Assembly (NCBI GenBank): GCA_018377375.1
Contig: JAGZZN010000019.1
Span: forward strand, 1-30,867
From: Streptococcus parasanguinis
Lineage (GTDB): Bacteria > Bacillota > Bacilli > Lactobacillales > Streptococcaceae
DNA: 30,867 nt
Direction of reading: 5' to 3'
Position numbers and translations under genes: made by a program. Below the pieces are notes generated by a model. It was given only the letters and a program-made list of their open reading frames with translations, did not search any database and had not been told where the DNA came from. Below are positions 7,576 through 14,697 of the stretch, piece by piece. How positions within the stretch are numbered: position 1 is the first letter of the stretch; each line of letters opens with the position of its first letter.

Positions 7576-7894
7576 ATTCATGATACCAAGTCCGTCCGTA
7601 ATCCGATAGAAAATTAGGAGCACGACGATGGAGCTAAACTCCAAGGAGTGCTATCTATTTTCCGAGGAGTACAGGACGGGTTCAAATCCTTTCTAAGATA
7701 CAAAGAGCGTTAGCAAAGAGAAAATAGGAAACTTTCTGCCGTATCGTCAGATACAAAGGGAATTCCTCTTTTTCTCAAAGCTTTTAGCTCGTGTTCAATT
7801 AAGAAAATAACCAAACACGAGGCCCCATCCTTTCTTTCCATAGAATTTCAATTTAACCAACAAAACTCAGTTGCTACCAACTGAGTTTACCTGC
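7576..7894. other. 319-bp intergenic stretch rich in inverted repeats
   Basis: No credible gene. It holds a nested stem-loop (gaaaat/attttc 7609-7614 and 7657-7662, agcac/gtgct 7619-7623 and 7648-7652, tggag/ctcca 7629-7633 and 7639-7643). A long imperfect inverted repeat (7705-7728 with 7764-7790) encloses a small hairpin (gtatc/gatac 7741-7745 and 7750-7754). An 8-bp stem lies at 7788-7795/7814-7821, followed by the rsfS-end hairpin. On the minus strand all of this would be leader or intercistronic RNA of the methyltransferase-tmcAL pair. No promoter was assigned with confidence. Confidence 0.6.
7863..7888 (-). terminator. Hairpin after rsfS, possible weak terminator
   Basis: 11-bp perfect arms (7863-7873 and 7878-7888) with a 4-nt loop, 6 nt downstream of the rsfS stop on the minus strand. 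The following bases are T-rich but interrupted (TTGTTGG), so termination may be partial and leave read-through to the methyltransferase and tmcAL. Confidence 0.5.
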
Positions 7895-8248
7895 TTATGC
7901 TAAGGCTGCTGAAAGATCGACAGCACTTGCTTCGTGCCATAGCTTTTCTAGGTTATAGTGAGTACGCATTTCTTCTGAGAAGACATGGACCACCACACTA
8001 CCTAAGTCAAGAAGGACCCAACCTCCAGCTGAATCACCTTCGACGTGGCTGGCATTGCCACCAGCTTCAACGACCTTCTCGCGAATATTTTCAGCAATAG
8101 CTTCCAACTGACGGCTGTTCATAGAGCTTGCGATGACAAAGTAGTCTGTCACGCTGGTCAAGCTTTGAACATCCAAAGCGACAATGTCTTCTGCACGCTT
8201 TTCATCTGCTGCTTTGACAACTAGTTCAAGTAGTTCTTTTTCTTTCAT
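7895..8248 (-). CDS. rsfS: Ribosomal silencing factor RsfS
   Basis: 117 aa, the normal length. RsfS binds uL14 on the 50S subunit and blocks joining with 30S in starvation. The DUF143/Iojap signature is clear: KAADEKRAEDIVALDVQ at the start, DYFVIASSMNSRQLEAIA in the middle, and GWVLLDLGSVVVHVFSEEMR at the end. The ATG at 8248 has GAGG 5 nt upstream. Longer readings add an unrelated cysteine-rich tail. It follows the isochorismatase gene by 14 nt. Confidence 0.95.
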   Translation of the reverse strand: MKEKELLELVVKAADEKRAEDIVALDVQSLTSVTDYFVIASSMNSRQLEAIAENIREKVVEAGGNASHVEGDSAGGWVLLDLGSVVVHVFSEEMRTHYNLEKLWHEASAVDLSAALA

Positions 8249-8262
8249 GTAATCCTCTTTCC

Positions 8263-8763
8263 TTAAAAAATTGATTTGTAATCTAAGACATCCGCAAAAC
8301 GTTCTGCCCAAATATTTTCATAAAATTCATTAAGCGTTTCTGCCGGAATATCCTCTCCATCAAAGGTTGTGACAGCTCCTTCTGGAATGACCAGCTTGTA
8401 GCCGTATTCAAACCCCACTTTGACGGATGTATCGACACAATATTCTGTCTGCATACCACACAGGACTAGTTGCTCAATCCCTTGTTGATCCAAGTATTCT
8501 TTTAATCCTGTCTCCTTAAACATGCTATTGTATCGCTTCTGAAATACCTTTTCATTCTCCTGTCTTTTCAACAGGGGCGATAATTGCCAATCTTCCGAAG
8601 TTAAAGCCTCTGGCGTTTCAATATGCTGTATATAGATGATTTCAATCTGCTGTTTTCTAGCCTGATCTTGTAAATAAGCGATCTTCTCTACGAGCTTTTC
8701 TGTCTCAAAACCTGTTTCCACTAAGATATTTTGTACATCAATAATGATAAAAGCTGTTTTCAC
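8263..8763 (-). CDS. Isochorismatase-family cysteine hydrolase
   Basis: 166 aa. The triad of the family can be placed at Asp9 (IIIDVQN), Lys76 (FQKRYNSMF) and Cys109 (GMQTEYCVDTS), with the usual non-proline peptide before the Cys helix. Members include nicotinamidases, but the nicotinamidase metal-site histidines are not evident, so the substrate is open. The start codon is GTG (8761-8763), not ATG. It is well supported by GAGGAG 6 nt upstream and its first base directly follows the yqeK stop. Part of the nadD-yqeK operon. Confidence 0.88.
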   Translation of the reverse strand: MKTAFIIIDVQNILVETGFETEKLVEKIAYLQDQARKQQIEIIYIQHIETPEALTSEDWQLSPLLKRQENEKVFQKRYNSMFKETGLKEYLDQQGIEQLVLCGMQTEYCVDTSVKVGFEYGYKLVIPEGAVTTFDGEDIPAETLNEFYENIWAERFADVLDYKSIF

Positions 8764-9360
8764 TCACTGCTCCTCTTTCAAATACTTCACAAAGGCGTTA
8801 TAGGTTTCAAGGGTTTGGGGATAAATGGGCAATCCTTGGTGGGCCAGGTGTTCGACTGTGCGAGCCGTCTCATAGGCCACAGCACGATCCAAAGAAACTT
8901 GAGCGATATCACGTGCTTGCTCTACCCCTGGAAAGGCCCGGTTGTGTTCAATATAATCTGCCACATAGACAATCTTGTCTAAGGTTGACATCTGTCCACT
9001 CCCCACGGTGTGAATCTCAATACTGCGAAGAATGGCTGGATCTGTCAGTCCGAGGTCTTCTTGAATCTTGTAAATCCCGACCATCCCATGCCAGACATTG
9101 TTACCCCAGTTTTTTAATGCTGGATCCAGCTCATAGCGATCGATCAAGTCCAGAAATTCCTGATCTGATAATTTCTTGGCGTAGTCATGTAACAAACCTG
9201 CTAGTCCAGCCTGCTCTTCATCTGCTCCATAGCGTTTGGCCAAGTCACGCGCAGCCTTCTCAACCCCTAAACAGTGGGTTAGCCGCTTTTCTGGCAGGAT
9301 TTGACGCATTTTTTCAAGCAAGACCTCACGAGAAAAGCCTAGATAGTTTTCATAGGTCAT
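8764..9360 (-). CDS. yqeK: YqeK, HD-domain diadenosine tetraphosphatase
   Basis: 198 aa. Symmetrical Ap4A hydrolase of the HD superfamily (activity established for B. subtilis and streptococcal YqeK). Metal ligands are His29 (LTHCLGV) and His58-Asp59 (LLHDYAKK), with later HDxxx-type His in the NNVWHG and EIHTVG segments. It overlaps nadD by 4 nt (ATGA), so translation is coupled. Acts in alarmone removal. Confidence 0.94.
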   Translation of the reverse strand: MTYENYLGFSREVLLEKMRQILPEKRLTHCLGVEKAARDLAKRYGADEEQAGLAGLLHDYAKKLSDQEFLDLIDRYELDPALKNWGNNVWHGMVGIYKIQEDLGLTDPAILRSIEIHTVGSGQMSTLDKIVYVADYIEHNRAFPGVEQARDIAQVSLDRAVAYETARTVEHLAHQGLPIYPQTLETYNAFVKYLKEEQ

Positions 9361-9989
9361 TGATACAATCCTTCTTTCTTGATGTAGTCCAAGACTGGTT
9401 TTGGCAACATAAAATTTGGCGTCCGGCCTTTGGCTACAAAATCACGCACCATACTAGAGGAGATGTCCATGAGAGGAACATCCACCCAGATCACCGGATA
9501 AGAAGTTCCTGCCTTATAGCGTGGTCGCTGTACCCCGACAAATTGTACAATCTCCACCAATTCATCGATGCGGTGCCATTTTGGTAAATAATCTACCATA
9601 TCTGCACCAATAATGAAGTAATAATCTGTGTCTGGATCCCGTTCATTGAGCAAGAGCATGGTGTCGTAGGTATAGGAAATTCCTTTACGTTCGAGCTCGA
9701 TCGTCTCGATCTCCAGACCTTCAATGCCTTCAATGGCTAATTCCAGCATCTCAAGGCGATGGTGCTCTGCAATCGTCCCCTTGGCATCGACATGCGGTGG
9801 CTCATACTCAGGCATCAAGAGCACCTTATCTAACCCTAATTGTTGGCGCACTTGATCCGCAACGACCAAATGGGCATTGTGGACCGGATTGAAATTTCCA
9901 CCCAAAATACCAACTTGTTTGCGTTTCTTGTCTTTGATCTCTGGCTCTAACTCTACCTTGGTAAAGGGAGTCAATAGTTCAATTGCCAT
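9357..9989 (-). CDS. nadD: Nicotinate-mononucleotide adenylyltransferase
   Basis: 210 aa. Makes deamido-NAD from NaMN and ATP in NAD synthesis. HxxH motif in GGNFNPVHNAH (His37, His40), and the C-terminal ISSSMVRDF motif of the ISSTxxR class. An N-terminal stretch of about 24 residues precedes the Rossmann fold, as is usual in streptococci. It is 21 nt downstream of yhbY and overlaps yqeK. Confidence 0.95.
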   Translation of the reverse strand: MAIELLTPFTKVELEPEIKDKKRKQVGILGGNFNPVHNAHLVVADQVRQQLGLDKVLLMPEYEPPHVDAKGTIAEHHRLEMLELAIEGIEGLEIETIELERKGISYTYDTMLLLNERDPDTDYYFIIGADMVDYLPKWHRIDELVEIVQFVGVQRPRYKAGTSYPVIWVDVPLMDISSSMVRDFVAKGRTPNFMLPKPVLDYIKKEGLYQ

Positions 9990-10010
9990 AGGTTTGCTCT
10001 CCTCGATGTC

Positions 10011-10322
10011 TTAAATTTCTTTTACCTTCGCTGAAATTTTACGATTTTCTTTTTTGCTCGATTGTTTAAATAAGATGAGAATCCGACCAATCTTTTGGAC
10101 CGTTTCCACACCGATTTCTTCTTCCAAGATTTCTGCGACTTCATGGATATTCTCATCCGTATTTTGAAGAAGTGTCACCTTGATGAGTTCACGCGCATCT
10201 AGCGCTTGGCGCACACTAGTTTTGATTTGGTCATTGAGCCCATTTTTCCCGATTTGGATAATGGGTTTGAGGCTGTGGGCTTGGCTGTTGAGGAAAGCCC
10301 GTTGTTTAGATGTTAATGTCAT
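10011..10322 (-). CDS. yhbY: YhbY-type RNA-binding protein (CRM domain)
   Basis: 103 aa. A single CRM domain associated with 50S ribosome assembly. Signature: LTSKQRAFLNSQAHSLKPIIQIGKNG then LIKVTLLQN and IGRILILFKQ. Shine-Dalgarno GGAAG lies 7 nt upstream of the ATG at 10322. The preceding intergenic region folds into a large branched structure whose 3' arm ends about 20 nt before this start, so translation may be affected by that structure. Confidence 0.94.
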   Translation of the reverse strand: MTLTSKQRAFLNSQAHSLKPIIQIGKNGLNDQIKTSVRQALDARELIKVTLLQNTDENIHEVAEILEEEIGVETVQKIGRILILFKQSSKKENRKISAKVKEI

Positions 10323-10341
10323 GTTTTTACTTCCTTTTTTT

Positions 10342-10494
10342 GATCGTTATTTTAAGTGGTGGGGACGGCCGGAACTAATTTTTCAAAGATCTCATCTTTG
10401 AAAAATGGATTTCCTCACCTCAAAATGGAGCCTTGGTCTCCATTTTGCCCTTGCCAATCGATCGATTGGCAACTACACCACGGCAATAACGATC
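10342..10494 (-). repeat. 153-bp branched inverted-repeat element between yqeH and yhbY
   Basis: Outer arms gatcgttatt (10342-10351) and aataacgatc (10485-10494) are perfect complements. Inside them gtggtg (10356-10361) pairs with caccac (10476-10481). Within this closing stem lie three perfect elements: a 13-bp hairpin (10378-10390/10394-10406, 3-nt loop), a 10-bp hairpin (10421-10430/10438-10447, 7-nt loop) and a 22-bp palindrome (10451-10472). The result is a multi-arm junction. It is transcribed within the operon. I do not recognise it as BOX, RUP or SPRITE. It may be a degenerate mobile repeat or a structured RNA. Confidence 0.75.
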
Positions 10495-10501
10495 TCTTTA
10501 T

Positions 10502-10520
10502 GAGCTCACTTCGTGCGCTC
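10502..10520. repeat. Imperfect hairpin downstream of yqeH
   Basis: gagctcac/gtgcgctc with a 3-nt loop pairs at 7 of 8 positions. It lies between the yqeH stop and the branched element. Confidence 0.4.
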
Positions 10521-10544
10521 TTCAATTCATTCTATTACAAATTT

Positions 10545-11651
10545 TTAAATAATAGCTTTGCGGGTGACGACGGCGACGCCTTCTGGTGCCCAGACAGCTA
10601 CTTTGGCTTCTCCATTGACGCGGATCCAGCCGAGTCCTGAGATGACCAGGTCTGTCTTGTCCTTGATGGTAAACTCATGAGAAACCAAGGATGGGAACTC
10701 TTCTTTTTCCTTGCTGTTAGGTGGAGTTAGTAAGCCACCGACATGCTTGTCATAAAAGGCCGTCGCTCCTTCTAGCTTGGTTCGGTGAAGCTTGAGTTCG
10801 TTGTCAAAGAAGGCAGTGAAACCTTGCTTTTCTCCCTTGATAAAGTCAAAGCGTCCCAAGCCGCCCAAGAAGAGGGTTTGCCCTGGATTGAGCTGATAAG
10901 TCTTGGGCTTGATTTCCTTTTTAGGGCTGACATACTTGAGATTTTTCGCCGTCAAATAGTGGGCCATCTGGTGGCGATGGATAATCCCTGGTGTATCGTA
11001 GATATAGGATCCATCGTCCAGTGGGATTTCGATCTTGTCTAGTGTCGTTCCCGGGAAGCGAGAGGTCGTGATGATGTCCTTATCTCCAGTGATTTCTTGG
11101 ATGATTGCATTGATGAGGGTCGATTTCCCAACGTTGGTCACACCCACCACATAGACGTCACGGCCTTTGCGGTACTGCTCGATCTTTTCCATCAAGTCCT
11201 TGATCGCACTCTTGTTTTGAGCAGAGGTGAGGACCACATCGACAGGACGCATCCCTTCTTCGTGGGCCCGCTCCATCAACCAATGCGTCACCTTGCTATC
11301 CTTGACAGACTTGGGCAAGATGTCTTTTTTGTTTCCGACCAAGAGGACATCATTTCCTGATACAAAGCGTGGTAAGCCAGGGATAACGGAGCCATTAAAG
11401 TCAAAAATATCCACTACATTGACCACGAGAGCATCACTATCTCCTACCTCGTGAAGGAGTTTTAGGAAATCATCATCTGTCAGATGCACATCTGTGATTT
11501 CATTGTAGTGACGCAGACGGAAACAGCGTTGGCAATAGACTTCTCCTGTTTCCAAGCCCTTTTCAAGAGCTGATTGGGGAGTATAGCCTAACCCCTCTTT
11601 GTTTTCTGTCTGAATGGGGGCTCCACAGCCAATACAGAATAATTCTTCCAT
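10545..11651 (-). CDS. yqeH: Ribosome-assembly GTPase YqeH
   Basis: 368 aa. Circularly permuted GTPase needed for 30S assembly. An N-terminal zinc finger (C6xxC9 and C40xxC43) is followed by the motif order G4-G5-G1-G2-G3: NKKD at 107-110, SA at 143-144, TNVGKST (172-178), TT at 202-203 and DTPG at 219-222. The C-terminal domain resembles that of TRAP-like YqeH relatives. The gene starts 2 nt after yqeG. Fully intact. Confidence 0.96.
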   Translation of the reverse strand: MEELFCIGCGAPIQTENKEGLGYTPQSALEKGLETGEVYCQRCFRLRHYNEITDVHLTDDDFLKLLHEVGDSDALVVNVVDIFDFNGSVIPGLPRFVSGNDVLLVGNKKDILPKSVKDSKVTHWLMERAHEEGMRPVDVVLTSAQNKSAIKDLMEKIEQYRKGRDVYVVGVTNVGKSTLINAIIQEITGDKDIITTSRFPGTTLDKIEIPLDDGSYIYDTPGIIHRHQMAHYLTAKNLKYVSPKKEIKPKTYQLNPGQTLFLGGLGRFDFIKGEKQGFTAFFDNELKLHRTKLEGATAFYDKHVGGLLTPPNSKEKEEFPSLVSHEFTIKDKTDLVISGLGWIRVNGEAKVAVWAPEGVAVVTRKAII

Positions 11652-11653
11652 TC

Positions 11654-12193
11654 TTAAATTCCTTTTTTATATACAATCGGACCATATTTTTCGGCCATTT
11701 GCTTCATGACACGGCGTTCACGCGCCCGGTTGATCTGGGTCTTGATCGAGTCATGCTCGACCAAAGGCTTGACCAAAATCGAACGAATGCCTGCACGATG
11801 GGCAGCCCGGATATCCGTCATCAGTTGATCCCCGACCATGACTACTTCATTTTTCTCATAGTGGAAACGTTTGAGGGCACGATCAATCCCAAAAGTAAAG
11901 GGTTTGAGCGACCAGGCCTCATAGTCAATATCAAATTTCTCAACAGCGCGCTTGACCCGTTTGGGACTATTATTAGACACCACGATAACCCGAATCCCCC
12001 CATCACGAAGGTCATGCAACCATTGGCGCATCTCAGGAGTTCCATCCGGATTATTCCAAGCAATCAAGGTATTATCCAAATCCACAAGGACTGCCTTAAT
12101 ACCCTGTTTTTTCAAGTCTGTAACGGTGAGATCATAGGCTGCTTCCACCGCAAAATCTGGTTTGTAATTTTCGATTGACACGTTTTTCTCCAT
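11654..12193 (-). CDS. yqeG: YqeG, HAD-IIIA family phosphatase
   Basis: 179 aa. Haloacid-dehalogenase fold with motif I DLDNT (nucleophile D38, D40), motif II VVSNN and motif III/IV GDQLMTD. The B. subtilis/streptococcal YqeG substrate is uncertain; related proteins act as phosphatidylglycerophosphate or small-phosphate phosphatases. The ATG at 12193 has AAAGGAG 8 nt upstream. A GTG four codons in (12181) also has GGAG 7 nt upstream, and many orthologues begin there, so the true start is ambiguous. First gene of the operon that runs to tmcAL. Confidence 0.92.
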   Translation of the reverse strand: MEKNVSIENYKPDFAVEAAYDLTVTDLKKQGIKAVLVDLDNTLIAWNNPDGTPEMRQWLHDLRDGGIRVIVVSNNSPKRVKRAVEKFDIDYEAWSLKPFTFGIDRALKRFHYEKNEVVMVGDQLMTDIRAAHRAGIRSILVKPLVEHDSIKTQINRARERRVMKQMAEKYGPIVYKKGI

Positions 12194-12209
12194 TTTTTAT
12201 ACTCCTTTC

Positions 12210-12218
12210 ATTGTAGCA
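12210..12218 (-). promoter_or_regulatory. Promoter of the yqeG operon (extended -10)
   Basis: Minus-strand TGCTACAAT: -10 TACAAT (12210-12215) with a TGn extension. The -35 region is weak. The start point would be only a few bases upstream of the AAAGGAG ribosome site, so the leader is very short (about 10 nt). Confidence 0.5.
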
Positions 12219-12308
12219 TAAAAAGGCCCATTTTGCACCCGCTTCACGACTAAAACAGCGACAGACTCCGATCAGGTCGCTTTCACTACTCAAAAAATAG
12301 ACAAAATC

Positions 12309-12337
12309 CTTACAAAGTTCCAAAAACATGGTATAGT
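12309..12337 (+). promoter_or_regulatory. Promoter of the TVP38-like gene
   Basis: CTTACA (12309-12314), a 17-nt spacer and TATAGT (12332-12337) with a TGG extension. Transcription would begin near 12344, about 20 nt before the ATG. Confidence 0.65.
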
Positions 12338-12363
12338 AGAAGAAAAAGAACTCGGAATTTTTT

Positions 12364-12978
12364 ATGAAACAAACAAGCTTAAAAGAGGTCTCTCCTCTTC
12401 TCCAGCGCATCATTAATTGGTCGTCCATCATTGGAGCTCTTGGGACCTTGGCCTTTTGTATCTGGGCCTACTTTGCTGGCATCCTTCAATCCAAGGAAAC
12501 TCTGTCTGCCTTTATTTTGCAAGCTGGAATCTTTGGTCCACCTCTCTTTATCTTTCTTCAGATCCTTCAGACAGTGGTCCCTATTATTCCCGGCGCCCTG
12601 ACATCTGTAGCAGGTGTTTTCATCTATGGTCATATTATCGGGACCATCTACAATTACATCGGCATCGTAATTGGCTGTGCCATTATTTTCCACCTTGCGA
12701 GAATGTACGGGCCTAAGTTCGTCCAATCTATGGTCAGTCAGAAGACCTACGACAAGTACATTGGCTGGCTCAATGAAGGCAAGCGGTTCGATCGCTTCTT
12801 TATCTTCATGATGATCTGGCCGGTTAGTCCCGCTGACTTCATCTGTATGCTGGCAGGTCTGACCAATATGACCTTCAAACGCTACATGACCATCATCATC
12901 CTCTGCAAACCCATCACCCTCGTCATCTACACCTACGGCCTGACCTATATCATCGATTATTTCTGGCAAATGGTCTAA
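12364..12978 (+). CDS. TVP38/TMEM64 (VTT domain) membrane protein
   Basis: 204 aa, integral membrane. About five hydrophobic segments: 20-40, 50-75, 85-110 (VFIYGHIIGTIYNYIGIVIG), 140-160 and 172-195. The VTT/DedA-like core motif VVPIIPGALTSVAG (about 71-84) is the re-entrant loop shared with DedA proteins. This superfamily includes lipid scramblases and flippases for polyprenyl phosphate or phospholipid. The substrate here is unknown. Single gene with its own promoter and terminator, divergent from the yqeG operon. It marks the left border of the accessory island. Confidence 0.88.
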   Translation: MKQTSLKEVSPLLQRIINWSSIIGALGTLAFCIWAYFAGILQSKETLSAFILQAGIFGPPLFIFLQILQTVVPIIPGALTSVAGVFIYGHIIGTIYNYIGIVIGCAIIFHLARMYGPKFVQSMVSQKTYDKYIGWLNEGKRFDRFFIFMMIWPVSPADFICMLAGLTNMTFKRYMTIIILCKPITLVIYTYGLTYIIDYFWQMV

Positions 12979-12983
12979 AGCAT

Positions 12984-13018
12984 AACACCACCCCCTAAGA
13001 CTAGGAGGTGGTGTTTTT
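12984..13018 (+). terminator. Terminator of the TVP38-like gene
   Basis: Arms aacaccacc (12984-12992) and ggtggtgtt (13007-13015) plus an inner 4-bp pairing, then a run of T. Stop codon 6 nt upstream. Also a convergent boundary with the island genes. Confidence 0.8.
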
Positions 13019-13045
13019 GTAGTCCTATGAATAGTCGGTTACTCT

Positions 13046-14620
13046 CTATTTCGCTACCCAACCAATCGCATCTGCAGGAGGATTGTCCACGTCAATCCAG
13101 ATGAAGTCAATGCCAATTTCACCATTTTTGAATTTGGAAAGACGGATACCATTGATTTCTAGCTGAGAAAGTTTCTTACCCGTTAAGATCTCTCTATCCT
13201 TTAGCTGAAAGACCCCACGAAGAATCCAATTGCCAAGTATTTCTTGCTTATCAGTTGATTGAATGGCCTTCCCAGCTTCTTGGTTGATATAGGCAGTAAT
13301 CACATCACCTGATGATAAAAATCGTAGCTTAAAGGTCCGTTCTTCTTTTGGGAGCACAAGTTTACTTGTACCTGGCTCAAACCTTCCAATATCTTTACCA
13401 AAAAAGTCTGGACGCTCCTCATGGAAATGTTTGGAGTCTGGAAGAGGGATATACACTTCACTGACCGGACGATACACCAGCTGTTCAATTTCTTTAATGA
13501 GTTTTTCGTTCCCTGTCTCGTGTACAAAGCGAATCAAGTCCTCACGAATGGACTTCATCTGAGCTTTTTCTTCCTTGCTAGACCATTTTTTCAAGAGGAT
13601 TTCTTCTAAAGAATAGGTCACAAAAGCTAGTTCTTCTGGAGCGAGACTGTCTTTAAATTTATCCTGAATCTTTAAAATCCGTGGCAAGCGCTCTTTTTTG
13701 GCCAATTTTGATCCACCATTAAAGGCGTTAAAACCCGAATTTTCTTCTACATTTCCATGCTTATCTGTGATCACCCACGACACCGTCTCAAGAATATCTG
13801 AATCACTTTTTTCTGAGGTCAATAAGTGAAGATGTTCAAAGAGATAAAAGGGATCTTCAACATAATTCACATCCCAGGTATCAACCACAATCTCCTTATT
13901 TCTAAAGGTCATATGGAGTTGACTATCTGCAGCCGTGTATTTATAATCATGATGGCCATCTGTGAAACGGAAATTTGTCGGATTGTTCTTGGTCGTTGAG
14001 CCAAGAATTTTGAGATTGTCTAAATCAACCGGCAAATAAGTCGTCTCTCCTACGTGTATCTGTGGTTTGTGACCTTTCGAGGTCGGCATCAAGACATGAT
14101 ACACAGCTTCTACATGACTAGAATCAGAATGAAACCCCTTTATGAGTGCTTTGGATGATTCAATCCGTTGATTTCGCAAGGTCGCAATCTCACGGGCCAG
14201 TTTTTCATAGCGGGCATCATTTTCTTTATCAGCTGTTTCCTTGTCCGGTGAAATATCAGCATGAAATCGAATTTCACTCAACAGCTCGTTCCAAGACTGT
14301 GAATCTTTCTTGAACTGAGCAATCTTTTGATCTCCTGAGTCCAAACCAAAGGATTTAATCCCAACCAAATACTTATGTTGCTCGTCAACGACCAGCGAAG
14401 CATCATAGGAGGTATTGGCAATATCCTCCCCAACCGCATGAAAAGCCTTCTGAAAAACAGTCTCTTGGAATTTTGAATTGACAATCGGAGCAACGTAGTT
14501 TTCTCGATCATTAGAATCTTCGGCTTCTGCCTTTTGAGAAAAGGCCTCACTCAGGCTAGCAAAATTGGTAATGAGAGTCTTGTATTTTTCCTTTTGTTCA
14601 TGTTTAAGGTTTTCCCACAT
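13046..14620 (-). CDS. Probable restriction endonuclease partner of the adjacent cytosine methylase
   Basis: 524 aa from the second of two tandem ATGs. The ATG at 14620 has GAGG 7 nt upstream, the one at 14623 only 4. I do not recognise the family with certainty. Numbered from the ATG at 14623, a conserved-looking block near residues 50-95 (NSKFQETVFQKAF, then SYDAS, then YLVGIKSFG) resembles a PD-(D/E)XK nuclease core with E54, D74 and K90, though the usual Glu before xK is replaced by Gly. The rest is soluble, with no membrane segment. It lies 77 nt downstream of a DNA cytosine methyltransferase gene on the same strand, the typical arrangement of a type II restriction-modification pair. Composition is like the core genes, unlike the AT-rich genes further upstream. 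Confidence 0.55.
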   Translation of the reverse strand: MWENLKHEQKEKYKTLITNFASLSEAFSQKAEAEDSNDRENYVAPIVNSKFQETVFQKAFHAVGEDIANTSYDASLVVDEQHKYLVGIKSFGLDSGDQKIAQFKKDSQSWNELLSEIRFHADISPDKETADKENDARYEKLAREIATLRNQRIESSKALIKGFHSDSSHVEAVYHVLMPTSKGHKPQIHVGETTYLPVDLDNLKILGSTTKNNPTNFRFTDGHHDYKYTAADSQLHMTFRNKEIVVDTWDVNYVEDPFYLFEHLHLLTSEKSDSDILETVSWVITDKHGNVEENSGFNAFNGGSKLAKKERLPRILKIQDKFKDSLAPEELAFVTYSLEEILLKKWSSKEEKAQMKSIREDLIRFVHETGNEKLIKEIEQLVYRPVSEVYIPLPDSKHFHEERPDFFGKDIGRFEPGTSKLVLPKEERTFKLRFLSSGDVITAYINQEAGKAIQSTDKQEILGNWILRGVFQLKDREILTGKKLSQLEINGIRLSKFKNGEIGIDFIWIDVDNPPADAIGWVAK

Positions 14621-14655
14621 CATTCATTCCTCACTTCTTATTTAAGTATATCAAA

Positions 14656-14682
14656 AGAAGACTAGATTTTCACTAGTCCTCT
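14656..14682 (-). terminator. Hairpin between the cytosine methylase and the nuclease gene
   Basis: Arms 14656-14665 and 14673-14682 pair over 10 positions with one G-T wobble, followed on the minus strand by TTTTG. Probably a weak terminator or processing site that sets the methylase:nuclease ratio. That role is inference. Confidence 0.45.
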
Positions 14683-14697
14683 TACTTATATAATTCG

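Noticed and set aside
8913..9587. A 224-codon open frame on the plus strand
   Set aside because: It lies opposite yqeK and nadD, which have full family motifs; its protein is unlike any family and rich in Ser/His/Pro as expected of an antisense shadow.
12257..12281. agcgac/gtcgct inverted repeat between yqeG and the TVP38-like gene
   Set aside because: Only 6-bp arms with a 13-nt loop and no T-tract on either side; not enough for a terminator or operator call.
12379..12969. A 196-codon open frame on the minus strand
   Set aside because: Fully antisense to the TVP38-like membrane gene, with no ribosome site; the Asp/Gly-rich translation is a shadow of the hydrophobic gene.
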